A DNA stretch of 64,000 bases, from NCBI RefSeq assembly GCF_008693385.1, contig NZ_CP044067.1, positions 930,001 to 994,000 on the forward strand, given 5' to 3'. The stretch comes from Cupriavidus pauculus (GTDB lineage: Bacteria; Pseudomonadota; Gammaproteobacteria; Burkholderiales; Burkholderiaceae). Positions 17,265 to 25,155 of this stretch are shown here, piece by piece; the first letter of the stretch is position 1, and each line of letters starts with the position of its first letter. The notes beneath the pieces are model-generated. The model was not told the DNA's origin. It saw nothing but the letters and a program-made list of their open reading frames with translations, and ran no database searches. Made by a program: the position numbers and the translations under genes.

Positions 17265-18419
17265 ATGACCGAAAACCGACAAGTCGCACCCGCTCCCGAA
17301 TGCCCGCTGATCGAAGTCAGCGGGCCGCCGCGCGAGCGTGGCCGCCAATATGGCGAGCAAGCCGCAACGCGCATCAAGCGTGGCATTGAACATTACTCCC
17401 GCCAACTGGAGAACAACAAGCTCGGCTGGCCGGAGCTCCAGAAGATCGTGGCCACGTTCGAGCCGACCATCGCCGCATTCGACGCGAGCTATATCGACGA
17501 GATGCACGGCATCGCCGAGGGTGCCGGCGTGGAATACGCCGCCGTGGTCATGCTGAACGCCCGCACGGAAGTCCTGAAGCTGGCCGACCGCATGCGCAAC
17601 AAGCAGCCGGTGCCGATCGATCCGGACGGCTGCACGGGCGTGATCGCCCTGCCGGAAGCCACCGCGCACGGCCGCGTGATCCATGCCCAGAACTGGGACT
17701 GGAAGGCCGAGTGCGCCGAGTCGTCGGTCGTGCTGAAGGTGCATCGCGAAGACGGGCCCGACTACCTGACGTTCACCGAAGCCGGCGCGCTCGCGCGCTC
17801 CGGCATGAACGCGGCGGGCATCTCCATCACCGCGAACTACCTCGAATGCGAACGCGACTATCGCACACTCGCGGTACCGCTGGCACTGATCCGCCGCAAG
17901 GTGCTGGAGCAGAAGCGCCTCGCGCTCGCCATGCAGGCCGTGTACGTAACGGCCAAGTCCGCGGCGAACAACATCATGGTGGCGCACGCCGGGGGCGTGG
18001 CCATCAACTTCGAGTGCGCGCCCGACGAAACCTTCCAGGTCCAGCCCGAGCGTGGCGTCGTCGTGCATGCGAACCACTGGCTCAGTCCCGTCGCGCTGAC
18101 CAAGCTGCGCGACCTCGGCATCCAGAAGATGCCCGATTCGCTCTATCGTGACGAACGTGTGCGCCAGCTCGTGACGCCGCATATCGGCAAGATCACCGTC
18201 GATACGATCAAGAACGCATTGTTCGACGATTTCGAGACGCCGTGGTCGGTCTGCCGTCCGCCGCGTCCCAATACCAGCAACAACCTCTCCGCCACCGTTG
18301 CGATGATCGTGATGGAGCCGGAGCTGGGTTCCATGGAGGTGTCGATGCTGCCCGCGCTGTACCCGAGTTTCACCAGGTTCCATCTGGAGATGGACATTCA
18401 GCAAGCCACCGGTCGATGA
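17265..18419 (+). CDS. C45 family autoproteolytic acyltransferase/amidohydrolase
   Basis: 384 residues, cytoplasmic (no signal). Matches the acyl-CoA:6-aminopenicillanate acyltransferase family: GPPRERGRQYGEQA near the N-terminus and the processing site DGCTGV, with Cys123 as the expected N-terminal nucleophile after self-cleavage. Further marks are AQNWDW and NSGMNAAGI-like RSGMNAAGISITANYLE. Members hydrolyse or form amide bonds of peptides, penicillins or acyl-amino acids. It heads an operon with a peptide-type ABC transporter (next start 18440), so it probably acts on the imported amide. Transcription is likely controlled by the divergent GntR protein. Confidence 0.87.
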   Translation: MTENRQVAPAPECPLIEVSGPPRERGRQYGEQAATRIKRGIEHYSRQLENNKLGWPELQKIVATFEPTIAAFDASYIDEMHGIAEGAGVEYAAVVMLNARTEVLKLADRMRNKQPVPIDPDGCTGVIALPEATAHGRVIHAQNWDWKAECAESSVVLKVHREDGPDYLTFTEAGALARSGMNAAGISITANYLECERDYRTLAVPLALIRRKVLEQKRLALAMQAVYVTAKSAANNIMVAHAGGVAINFECAPDETFQVQPERGVVVHANHWLSPVALTKLRDLGIQKMPDSLYRDERVRQLVTPHIGKITVDTIKNALFDDFETPWSVCRPPRPNTSNNLSATVAMIVMEPELGSMEVSMLPALYPSFTRFHLEMDIQQATGR

Positions 18420-18439
18420 CGGTCGCGGGAGGAGACAGC

Positions 18440-20002
18440 ATGGCACACGCGACGAAGTTGATATTGGCCGCTGCGGGCCTGTTCACGCTGACTGCGTTCG
18501 CGCAGCCGGCACAGGACACGCTGCGCGTGCGGCTCAATGCCGATATCCGCTCGACCGACCCGGGCATCAACCGCGACGTCAATACCGACGCCGTGGTGGC
18601 CCATCTGGTCGAGGGCCTCGTCGCGTTCCGCGAAGACACCTCGGTCGGCCCCCTGCTCGCGCAGAAGGTCGATGTGTCCGCGGACGGACTCACGTACACG
18701 TTCACGTTGCGTCCGGGCCTCAAATTCCAGAACGGCGCGCCGATCACCTCGGACGACGTCGTCTTTGCATGGCACCGTTACATGACCCCCGCGAACAACT
18801 GGCGCTGCCTCTCGGAGTTCGATGGCCGCGGCTACGCGAAGGTGGTCAACGTGGCGGCGAAGGATCCGCTAACAGTGGTCTATACGCTCGACAAGCCGTC
18901 GGCGCTGTTCCTGAAGACGCTGGCGCGGCCCGACTGCGGCGGCACCGGCATCTATCACCGCAGTTCCATCGGCCATGACGGCAAGTGGCGCGAGCTCGTC
19001 GGGTCGGGCCCCTACAAGCTCGCGGACTGGAAGCGCGGCCAGTATCTGGAGCTCCAGCGCAACCCGTACTACCAGCCGCTGCCGGGCAAGCGCGACGGCA
19101 ACACGGGCAACAAGACGCCCGAGATCGCCAGGGTCCGCTTCATGGTCGTGCCCGATCCGTCGGCGGCCAAGGCCGCGCTGCTGTCAGGCAATATCGATGT
19201 GATTCCCGACGTCGAGGACAACGACCTGCCCGACTACCGCGAGCGCAAGGACATCCTGCTGGACAGCACGCCGACGATGAGCCAGGCCGGCCTGCTGTTC
19301 CAGACGCGCGACCCCGTGCTCAAGGATGCGCGCATCCGCCGTGCGATCGCGCTGACGCTCGACGTGCCCGAGCTCGTCGATGCGGTGACGGGCGGCAACT
19401 CGAAGGCGAGCCGGTCCGTGATTCCGCGGCCGAGCCCGTTCTACGGGAAGCCGCAGGCCGTGATGCCGGGCCGCGATATCGCCGCGGCGCGCAAGCTGCT
19501 GAACGATGCCGGCTACCGTGGCCAGACCATCAAGATCCTGACGACCAAGCGCTACAACGCGCTGTTCGATATCGCGGTGCTGACGCAGGCCATGGCGGCG
19601 GAAGCGGGCCTGCGCGTGGACGTGGAAGTGCTCGACTGGGCCACGCTGCTGGACCGCTACACGCGCGGCGACTATCAGGCCATGGCCTTCAGCTACTCGG
19701 CCCGTCTGGATCCGTCGCTGTCGTACGAGATGATCGTCGGGCCGAAGGACAAGCAGCCACGCAAGGTGTGGGAGAACCCCGAGGCGATCCGCCTGCTCAA
19801 CGAGAGCATGAACGAGAGCGATCCCGCGCGGCGTCAGGCCGCATTCGACGCGCTCGAGGCCCGCATGCGGGAAGACGTGCCGGCCATCTTCGTCTACTCG
19901 GAAACGCGTACGAGCGCGGCCCGCAACTATGTGAGCAACTTCCACGGCTGGCCGCTGGGACAGCCGCGCGCGTGGCGCGTCGCGTTCGCCAGCAACAAGT
20001 AA
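18440..20002 (+). CDS. ABC transporter periplasmic binding protein, peptide/opine/nickel family
   Basis: 520 residues from ATG 18440, preceded by GGGAGGAG; a start overlapping the previous stop has no signal sequence. Residues 1-25 form a signal peptide (KLILAAAGLFTLTAFAQ). The SBP_bac_5 fold is shown by the N-terminal DIRSTDPGIN, TYTFTLRPGLKFQNGAPITSDDVVFAW and NPYYQPLPG. It would deliver peptides or similar compounds to the permeases encoded directly downstream. The first neighbour is a C45 amidohydrolase, which suggests an amide-containing ligand. Confidence 0.92.
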   Translation: MAHATKLILAAAGLFTLTAFAQPAQDTLRVRLNADIRSTDPGINRDVNTDAVVAHLVEGLVAFREDTSVGPLLAQKVDVSADGLTYTFTLRPGLKFQNGAPITSDDVVFAWHRYMTPANNWRCLSEFDGRGYAKVVNVAAKDPLTVVYTLDKPSALFLKTLARPDCGGTGIYHRSSIGHDGKWRELVGSGPYKLADWKRGQYLELQRNPYYQPLPGKRDGNTGNKTPEIARVRFMVVPDPSAAKAALLSGNIDVIPDVEDNDLPDYRERKDILLDSTPTMSQAGLLFQTRDPVLKDARIRRAIALTLDVPELVDAVTGGNSKASRSVIPRPSPFYGKPQAVMPGRDIAAARKLLNDAGYRGQTIKILTTKRYNALFDIAVLTQAMAAEAGLRVDVEVLDWATLLDRYTRGDYQAMAFSYSARLDPSLSYEMIVGPKDKQPRKVWENPEAIRLLNESMNESDPARRQAAFDALEARMREDVPAIFVYSETRTSAARNYVSNFHGWPLGQPRAWRVAFASNK

Positions 20003-20016
20003 CCGGAGCCCACCCC

Positions 20017-20973
20017 GTGTCATCCTCGTTCCTTCTTTATCTGCTGCGGCGCGCGCTGTGGACACTGCCGACGCTGCTGCTGGTGGCGCTGCTCGTGTTC
20101 GTGCTCATGCGCCTGATTCCGGGCGACCCCGCGCAGCTGATCCTCGGCGACAGCGGCACGGCGGAGCAGCTGGCCGACCTGCGTTCGCAACTGGGCCTCG
20201 ACCAGCCGATCGTCGTGCAGTTCGGCGTCTGGCTCTCGCATATGGTCCGTGGCGACCTCGGCCACTCCATCACCACCAATGAAGCGGTGCTGCCGCTGCT
20301 GATCGAGCGGTTCCAGGTCAGCGCGACCATCGTGCTCGTCGCCGTGGCGGCCGCCGCCGCGATCGCGGTGCCCGCCGGACTGTTCGCGGCGTGGAAGCAG
20401 AACTCGCTCACCGATACCGTGATCGTCGCGGGCGCCACGTTCTTCCTGTCGATCCCGAGCTTCTGGCTGGGGTTGCTGTTGCTGTTGCTGGTCGGCCTGA
20501 AGCTCGGCTGGGTGCCCGTGGTCGGCTACGTGGCATTCAGCGAGGACTGGCGCGCGGCACTGAGCTACCTGCTGCTGCCGATCGTCACGCTGACGCTGAT
20601 CGAGATGGGCGTGCTGACGCGCATGGCGCGGGCCAGCGCCATCGAGACCCTGCGCCTCGAGTACGTGACCCACGCGCGCGCCAAGGGCCTGTCCGAACGC
20701 CGCGTGCTGCTGCGCCACGTGCTGCCCAATGCGTTCGCGCCCACATGGACGATGATCGGCCTCGTGCTCGGCAACCTGCTGGGCGGCATCGCGGTGCTGG
20801 AAACCGTGTTCACGCTGCCGGGCCTCGGCCGGCTACTCGTCGATGCGATCTTCGCGCGCGACTATCCCGTGGTGCAGGGCTGCCTGCTGTTCACCGCGGT
20901 CATCTACGTCGTGGTCAACCTTGTGGTCGACCTGTTCTATCCCCTCTTCGACCCGCGAGTGGCAACGTCATGA
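20017..20973 (+). CDS. ABC transporter permease, DppB-like
   Basis: 318 residues from GTG 20017 (CCGGAG upstream; signal-like TM1 SFLLYLLRRALWTLPTLLLV). Six membrane segments are visible, with the DppB-type periplasmic loop LGLDQPIVVQFGVWL and the EAA loop EYVTHARAKGLSERRVLLRHVLPNA, which contacts the ATPase. It lies 14 bp after the binding protein gene and overlaps the next gene by 4 bp (ATGA). Confidence 0.93.
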   Translation: MSSSFLLYLLRRALWTLPTLLLVALLVFVLMRLIPGDPAQLILGDSGTAEQLADLRSQLGLDQPIVVQFGVWLSHMVRGDLGHSITTNEAVLPLLIERFQVSATIVLVAVAAAAAIAVPAGLFAAWKQNSLTDTVIVAGATFFLSIPSFWLGLLLLLLVGLKLGWVPVVGYVAFSEDWRAALSYLLLPIVTLTLIEMGVLTRMARASAIETLRLEYVTHARAKGLSERRVLLRHVLPNAFAPTWTMIGLVLGNLLGGIAVLETVFTLPGLGRLLVDAIFARDYPVVQGCLLFTAVIYVVVNLVVDLFYPLFDPRVATS

Positions 20974-21782
20974 AACTTCGTCTCAATGCGGCCATCGGCG
21001 GCACCCTGGTCGGTACCGTGGTCACGATGGCGCTGCTGTCGATGGTGTGGACGCCGTTCGATCCGCTCAAGCTCAACCTGCGCATGCGGCTCAAGCCACC
21101 CACGGACCTGCACTGGCTCGGCACCGACGAGTTCGGCCGCGACATTCTTTCTCGCCTGATTGCCGGCGCGGGCGCAAGCCTGCTCGTCGCGGCGCTGACC
21201 GTGGTGCTCGCGCTGCTGCTCGGCACGCTGTTCGGCCTCGTCGCCGGCTACTTCCGCGGCCGCACCGATCGCGTGATGATGGTCGTCAACGATGCGCTGC
21301 TGGCGTTTCCGGGCATCCTGCTCGCGCTCGGCATCATGGTCATCACGGGTGCCAACAAGTACGGCATCGTGCTGGCGCTGGGGCTCGCCTATACGCCGAC
21401 GGTCGTGCGCCTGGTCCGCGGCACCGTGCTGTCGCTGCGCGAGAAGGAATTCGTCGAGGCCTCCCGCGTCATCGGCAATAGCGAACTCACGACGATGCTG
21501 CGCCATATCCTGCCGAACTGCGCCGCGCCGCTGATGGTGCTGGGCACGTCGATGTTCGGCTGGGTGGTCCTTGCGGAAAGCGCGCTGAGCTTCCTCGGGC
21601 TCGGTGTCCCACCGCCCGCGCCGACGTGGGGCAACATGCTCTCGTCGGGCCGTCCCTATATCGAATCCGCAGCATGGCTCGGCATCGCGCCTGGCCTGTG
21701 CATCGCCCTCACGCTGCTGGGCATCAATCTGCTGGGCGACGCACTGCGCGACTGGCTCGACCCCCGCATGGAGCAGGCATGA
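20970..21782 (+). CDS. ABC transporter permease, DppC-like
   Basis: 270 residues. Start codon overlaps the previous stop (ATGA), indicating translational coupling. DppC signatures: HWLGTDEFGRDILSRLIAGA after TM1 and EAA loop EFVEASRVIGNSELTTMLRHILPN. About six membrane segments are visible, ending with LGINLLGDALRDWLDPR. It pairs with the DppB-like permease to form the channel. Confidence 0.94.
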   Translation: MKLRLNAAIGGTLVGTVVTMALLSMVWTPFDPLKLNLRMRLKPPTDLHWLGTDEFGRDILSRLIAGAGASLLVAALTVVLALLLGTLFGLVAGYFRGRTDRVMMVVNDALLAFPGILLALGIMVITGANKYGIVLALGLAYTPTVVRLVRGTVLSLREKEFVEASRVIGNSELTTMLRHILPNCAAPLMVLGTSMFGWVVLAESALSFLGLGVPPPAPTWGNMLSSGRPYIESAAWLGIAPGLCIALTLLGINLLGDALRDWLDPRMEQA

Positions 21783-23431
21783 CGATCGCCAACAATGCCC
21801 CCACCCCCGCGCCGCTGCTGTCGGTGCGCAACCTGACCCTCCACAGCAACGGCGGCACCGCGATTCTCAAGGGCATCTCGTTCGAGATGGCGCCCGGCGA
21901 AGTGCTCGCGCTGGTCGGGGAGTCGGGCAGCGGCAAGACCATGGCCGGCCGCGCCATCATGCGGCTGCTGCCGGCGCAGGTGAAGCAGACCGGCGGCACC
22001 ATCACCCTCGACGGCAAGGACGTGGCCGTGCTGTCCGACCGCGCGATGCGCGGCCTGCGCGGACAGGTGGCGGGCATGGTCTTTCAGGAACCGATGGTCT
22101 CGCTGAACCCGGCCATGACCGTGGGCGCGCAGTTGTGCGAAGGACTGCTGCTGCACGAAAAGCTGGCTCCCAAAGTCGCGCGCGAGCGCGCCATCGAGAT
22201 GCTGCGCCGCGTGCAGATCGCCGATCCCGAGACCTGCATGGCCTCGTTCCCCCATGCGTTCTCGGGCGGCATGCGCCAGCGCATCATGCTGGCCTCGGTC
22301 ATGCTGCTCAAGCCGCGCCTGCTGATTGCCGACGAGCCGACCACCGCGCTCGACGCGCTGAGCCAGCGGGAGGTCATGGAAATCATGGCGGACCTCACGC
22401 GCAACAGCGGCACCGCCGTGCTGCTGGTCACGCACGACCTGCAACTGGTCGCGCACTACGCGGACTCCGTGCTCGTGCTGCGCCGCGGCGACCAGGTGGA
22501 GTACGGCAGCGCGCGCACCGTCCTGTGCGAGCCGAACACGGCCTATACGCGCAGCCTCATCGACGCGCTGCCGCGGCGCGCGGTCGGGCGACCGGCCGTG
22601 GCCGACGCACCGCCCGTGATCGAGGCGCGCGATGTCTCGGTGGCCTATCCTGGCGCGCACCGCATGTTCTCGCGCGGCACGGACAAGCTGGCCGTCGATC
22701 GCGTATCGCTGGCCATCCGCGCCGGTGAAGTCGTGGCGGTGGTGGGCGGTTCCGGCTCGGGCAAGACCACACTGGGCCGCGCGATGATCGGCCTGCTGCC
22801 GCTGGCGGGCGGCACGCTGCAGTTCCGCGGCCAGCCCGTGGGCAGCGGCGGCCGCCAGGCGCAGCGCGAGTTCCGCCTGGCGTGCCAGATGGTGTTCCAG
22901 GATCCCTACTCCTCGCTCGACCCGCGCCAGCGCATCGGCGAGATCGTGGCGGAGCCGCTCGACCATGCCGGGCCCATGACCGCGGGCGAGCGCCGGCTGC
23001 GTGTCGATCGCATGCTCGCCGAGGTGGGGCTCGATGGACTCGCCGAGCGCTTTCCGCATGCGTTGTCGGGCGGGCAGCGCCAGCGCGTGGCGATTGCGCG
23101 CGCGCTCATCCGCAATCCCGCGCTGGTCGTGGCCGACGAGCCCGTGTCCGCGCTCGACATGACGATCCAGAAGCAAGTGCTGACGCTGTTCCGCGAATTG
23201 CAGCGCACGCATGGCTTTGCCTGCTTCTTCGTATCGCACAACCTCGCGGCCGTCTCCGAGGTCGCCGATCGCATCGTGGTCATGCACCAGGGGCGCATCG
23301 TCGAGGAAGGCAGCGTCGATGACATCCTCGATCGGCCGCAGCACGCGTACACGCGCGCGCTGCTGGAGGCGGCCTACGTGGCACCGGGCCAGCGCACCCC
23401 GCTGACGATGAAGATGGAGGCGGCGGCCTAG
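21779..23431 (+). CDS. ABC transporter ATPase, fused DppD-DppF type
   Basis: 550 residues containing two complete ATPase domains. The first has Walker A GESGSGKT (47-54), signature FSGGMRQR and Walker B LLIADEPTTALD. The second has Walker A GGSGSGKT (from 323), signature LSGGQRQR and Walker B LVVADEPVSALD. The typical oligopeptide C-terminal motif HAYTRALLEA follows the second. One polypeptide thus supplies both ATPase subunits, which most Dpp/Opp systems encode separately. Its start overlaps the permease stop (ATGA). It is the last gene of the 17265-23431 operon. Confidence 0.94.
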   Translation: MTIANNAPTPAPLLSVRNLTLHSNGGTAILKGISFEMAPGEVLALVGESGSGKTMAGRAIMRLLPAQVKQTGGTITLDGKDVAVLSDRAMRGLRGQVAGMVFQEPMVSLNPAMTVGAQLCEGLLLHEKLAPKVARERAIEMLRRVQIADPETCMASFPHAFSGGMRQRIMLASVMLLKPRLLIADEPTTALDALSQREVMEIMADLTRNSGTAVLLVTHDLQLVAHYADSVLVLRRGDQVEYGSARTVLCEPNTAYTRSLIDALPRRAVGRPAVADAPPVIEARDVSVAYPGAHRMFSRGTDKLAVDRVSLAIRAGEVVAVVGGSGSGKTTLGRAMIGLLPLAGGTLQFRGQPVGSGGRQAQREFRLACQMVFQDPYSSLDPRQRIGEIVAEPLDHAGPMTAGERRLRVDRMLAEVGLDGLAERFPHALSGGQRQRVAIARALIRNPALVVADEPVSALDMTIQKQVLTLFRELQRTHGFACFFVSHNLAAVSEVADRIVVMHQGRIVEEGSVDDILDRPQHAYTRALLEAAYVAPGQRTPLTMKMEAAA

Positions 23432-23488
23432 CGTCTCCGCGCGCGCAGTCGATATACTCCGTGCCATCAACCATCCTGGGGAGCACGC

Positions 23489-24388
23489 GTGGATCGACTG
23501 CAGGCCATGAAGACGTTCGTCGCGGTCGTCGAGTCGGGCGGGTTCACCGCGGCCGCGCGCAAGCTCGACGTCTCGCTGTCGGTGGTCAGCCGCGTCGTGA
23601 CCGAGCTCGAGGCGCACCTCGGCGTGCGGCTGCTTACGCGGACCACGCGGCTCGTGCGGCCGACCGAGACCGGCTCGGCCTATTTCGAGAACTGCCGCCG
23701 CATCCTCGGCGAGATCGAGGAGGCCGAACTCGGCGCGGCCGGCACCCATGGCACGCCACGCGGCCATCTGGTCGTGACGGCGTCGACGCTGTTCGGCGCG
23801 CGGCATGTCATGCCCATCGTCGTCGAGTATCTCCAGCGCTATCCCGAAGTCGATGTCAGCACGCTGCTGCTCGACCGCAACGTCAACTTCGTCGATGAGG
23901 GCGTCGATGTGGCCGTCCGCATCGGCGAGCTGTCGAGTTCCTCGCTGCAGGCGGTGCAGGTCGGGCGGGTCCGCCGGGTCCTGTGCGCGGCGCCGTCCTA
24001 CCTCGAGCAGCACGGCACACCGCGCACGCCCGACGAGCTCTTGCAGCACAGCCTGATCCACACCACGGCCGTCGCGCTGACGCCCGAATGGCGCTTCGTG
24101 GTCGATGACGCGCCCTACCCGCTGCGGTTTCAGCCGCGGCTGACCACCACGACGAACGATTCCGCCATCCGCGCGGCGGTGAGCGGCCTCGGTATCGCGC
24201 GGGCGCTGTCTTATCAGGTGGCGGCCGAGTTATGGTCCGGCACATTACGCGTCGTGCTCGCGGAGTTCGAGACGACCCCGCAGCCCATCCATGTGATCCA
24301 CCGCGAGGGCCGGCACGCCATGCAGAAGGTCCGCGCGTTCCTCGATCTGGCCATCGAGCGGCTTCGGGCCGACAAATCGCTGAACTAG
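23489..24388 (+). CDS. LysR family transcriptional regulator (CrgA-like)
   Basis: 299 residues from GTG 23489, preceded by TGGGGAG. Helix-turn-helix MDRLQAMKTFVAVVESGGFTAAARKLDVSLSVVSRVV; the effector domain begins about residue 90 with GHLVVTAST. This LysR branch (with VDVAVRIGEL) commonly controls adjacent oxidoreductase or GST genes. It points toward the GST gene, with a symmetric site in between. Confidence 0.92.
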   Translation: MDRLQAMKTFVAVVESGGFTAAARKLDVSLSVVSRVVTELEAHLGVRLLTRTTRLVRPTETGSAYFENCRRILGEIEEAELGAAGTHGTPRGHLVVTASTLFGARHVMPIVVEYLQRYPEVDVSTLLLDRNVNFVDEGVDVAVRIGELSSSSLQAVQVGRVRRVLCAAPSYLEQHGTPRTPDELLQHSLIHTTAVALTPEWRFVVDDAPYPLRFQPRLTTTTNDSAIRAAVSGLGIARALSYQVAAELWSGTLRVVLAEFETTPQPIHVIHREGRHAMQKVRAFLDLAIERLRADKSLN

Positions 24389-24393
24389 CCTCG

Positions 24394-24416
24394 ATTCTTC
24401 TTGTTTCAAGAAGAAT
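24394..24416. promoter_or_regulatory. Perfect inverted repeat between LysR and GST genes
   Basis: ATTCTTCTTG-TTT-CAAGAAGAAT, a 10-bp stem starting 6 bp after the LysR stop and 96 bp before the GST start. The ATTC...GAAT ends resemble LysR-type sites. It could equally be a weak terminator, but no U-run follows. Confidence 0.5.
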
Positions 24417-24511
24417 ACCTTCGCGATTCGCCTGTTTTTCCGCACTTCGAGTGGTCCTATGATGGTTTCCAGCACGACATTACGTGCGAAACCAACAACC
24501 GAGGACACACC

Positions 24512-25123
24512 ATGAAGCTCTACTACCACCCGCTCTCCGGCCACTCCCACCGTGCCCGCCTGTTCCTGTCGCTGATCGGCACCCCGTTCGAGCTGATCAA
24601 TGTCGATCTGGGCACCGGCGCCCACAAGAAGCCCGAGTTCCTGGCGATCAACCCGTTTGGCCAGGTGCCCGTGCTGGTGGACGGCGACACGGTGGTACCG
24701 GACTCGAATGCGATCCTGATCTACCTGAGCAAGAAGTTCGGCAAGACCGACTGGCTGCCGGAAACGCCCGCCGAATCGGCGGCCGTGCAACGCTGGCTAT
24801 CGGTCGCCGCCGGCGATATCGCCTTCGGCCCCGCCGCCGCCCGCCTTATCACCGTGTTTGCCGCGCCACTGGACAGCAAGCAGGTCATCACCCGCGCCCA
24901 CGTCGTACTCAAGCGCATGGACGACGCGCTGGCCGGCCGCGAGTGGTTCGCCGCCGATCATCCGACCATCGCGGACGTCGCGCTGTACAGCTACACGGCG
25001 CGCGCCCCGGAAGGCTTCGTCGATCTGAAGGACTACGCCAACGTGCGCCAGTGGCTGCAACGCGTGGAAGCCCTGCCCGGCTTCGTCGAGTTCCAGAAGA
25101 CGCCCGTCGGCCTCGCCGCCTGA
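24512..25123 (+). CDS. Glutathione S-transferase family protein
   Basis: 203 residues from ATG 24512 (GAGGA upstream); the frame is open further 5' but the family N-terminus [21 protein letters not shown] starts here. The thioredoxin-like domain has the cis-proline motif NPFGQVPVL and the glutathione gamma-Glu contact [10 protein letters not shown]. The C-terminal helical domain carries [12 protein letters not shown]. It conjugates or reduces electrophiles with glutathione. A flavin/iron-sulfur reductase fusion follows 32 bp downstream, so the two are probably one operon. Confidence 0.93.
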   Translation: MKLYYHPLSGHSHRARLFLSLIGTPFELINVDLGTGAHKKPEFLAINPFGQVPVLVDGDTVVPDSNAILIYLSKKFGKTDWLPETPAESAAVQRWLSVAAGDIAFGPAAARLITVFAAPLDSKQVITRAHVVLKRMDDALAGREWFAADHPTIADVALYSYTARAPEGFVDLKDYANVRQWLQRVEALPGFVEFQKTPVGLAA

Positions 25124-25155
25124 CAAACCCATCCCCGATGCAGGAGGTAAAGATC

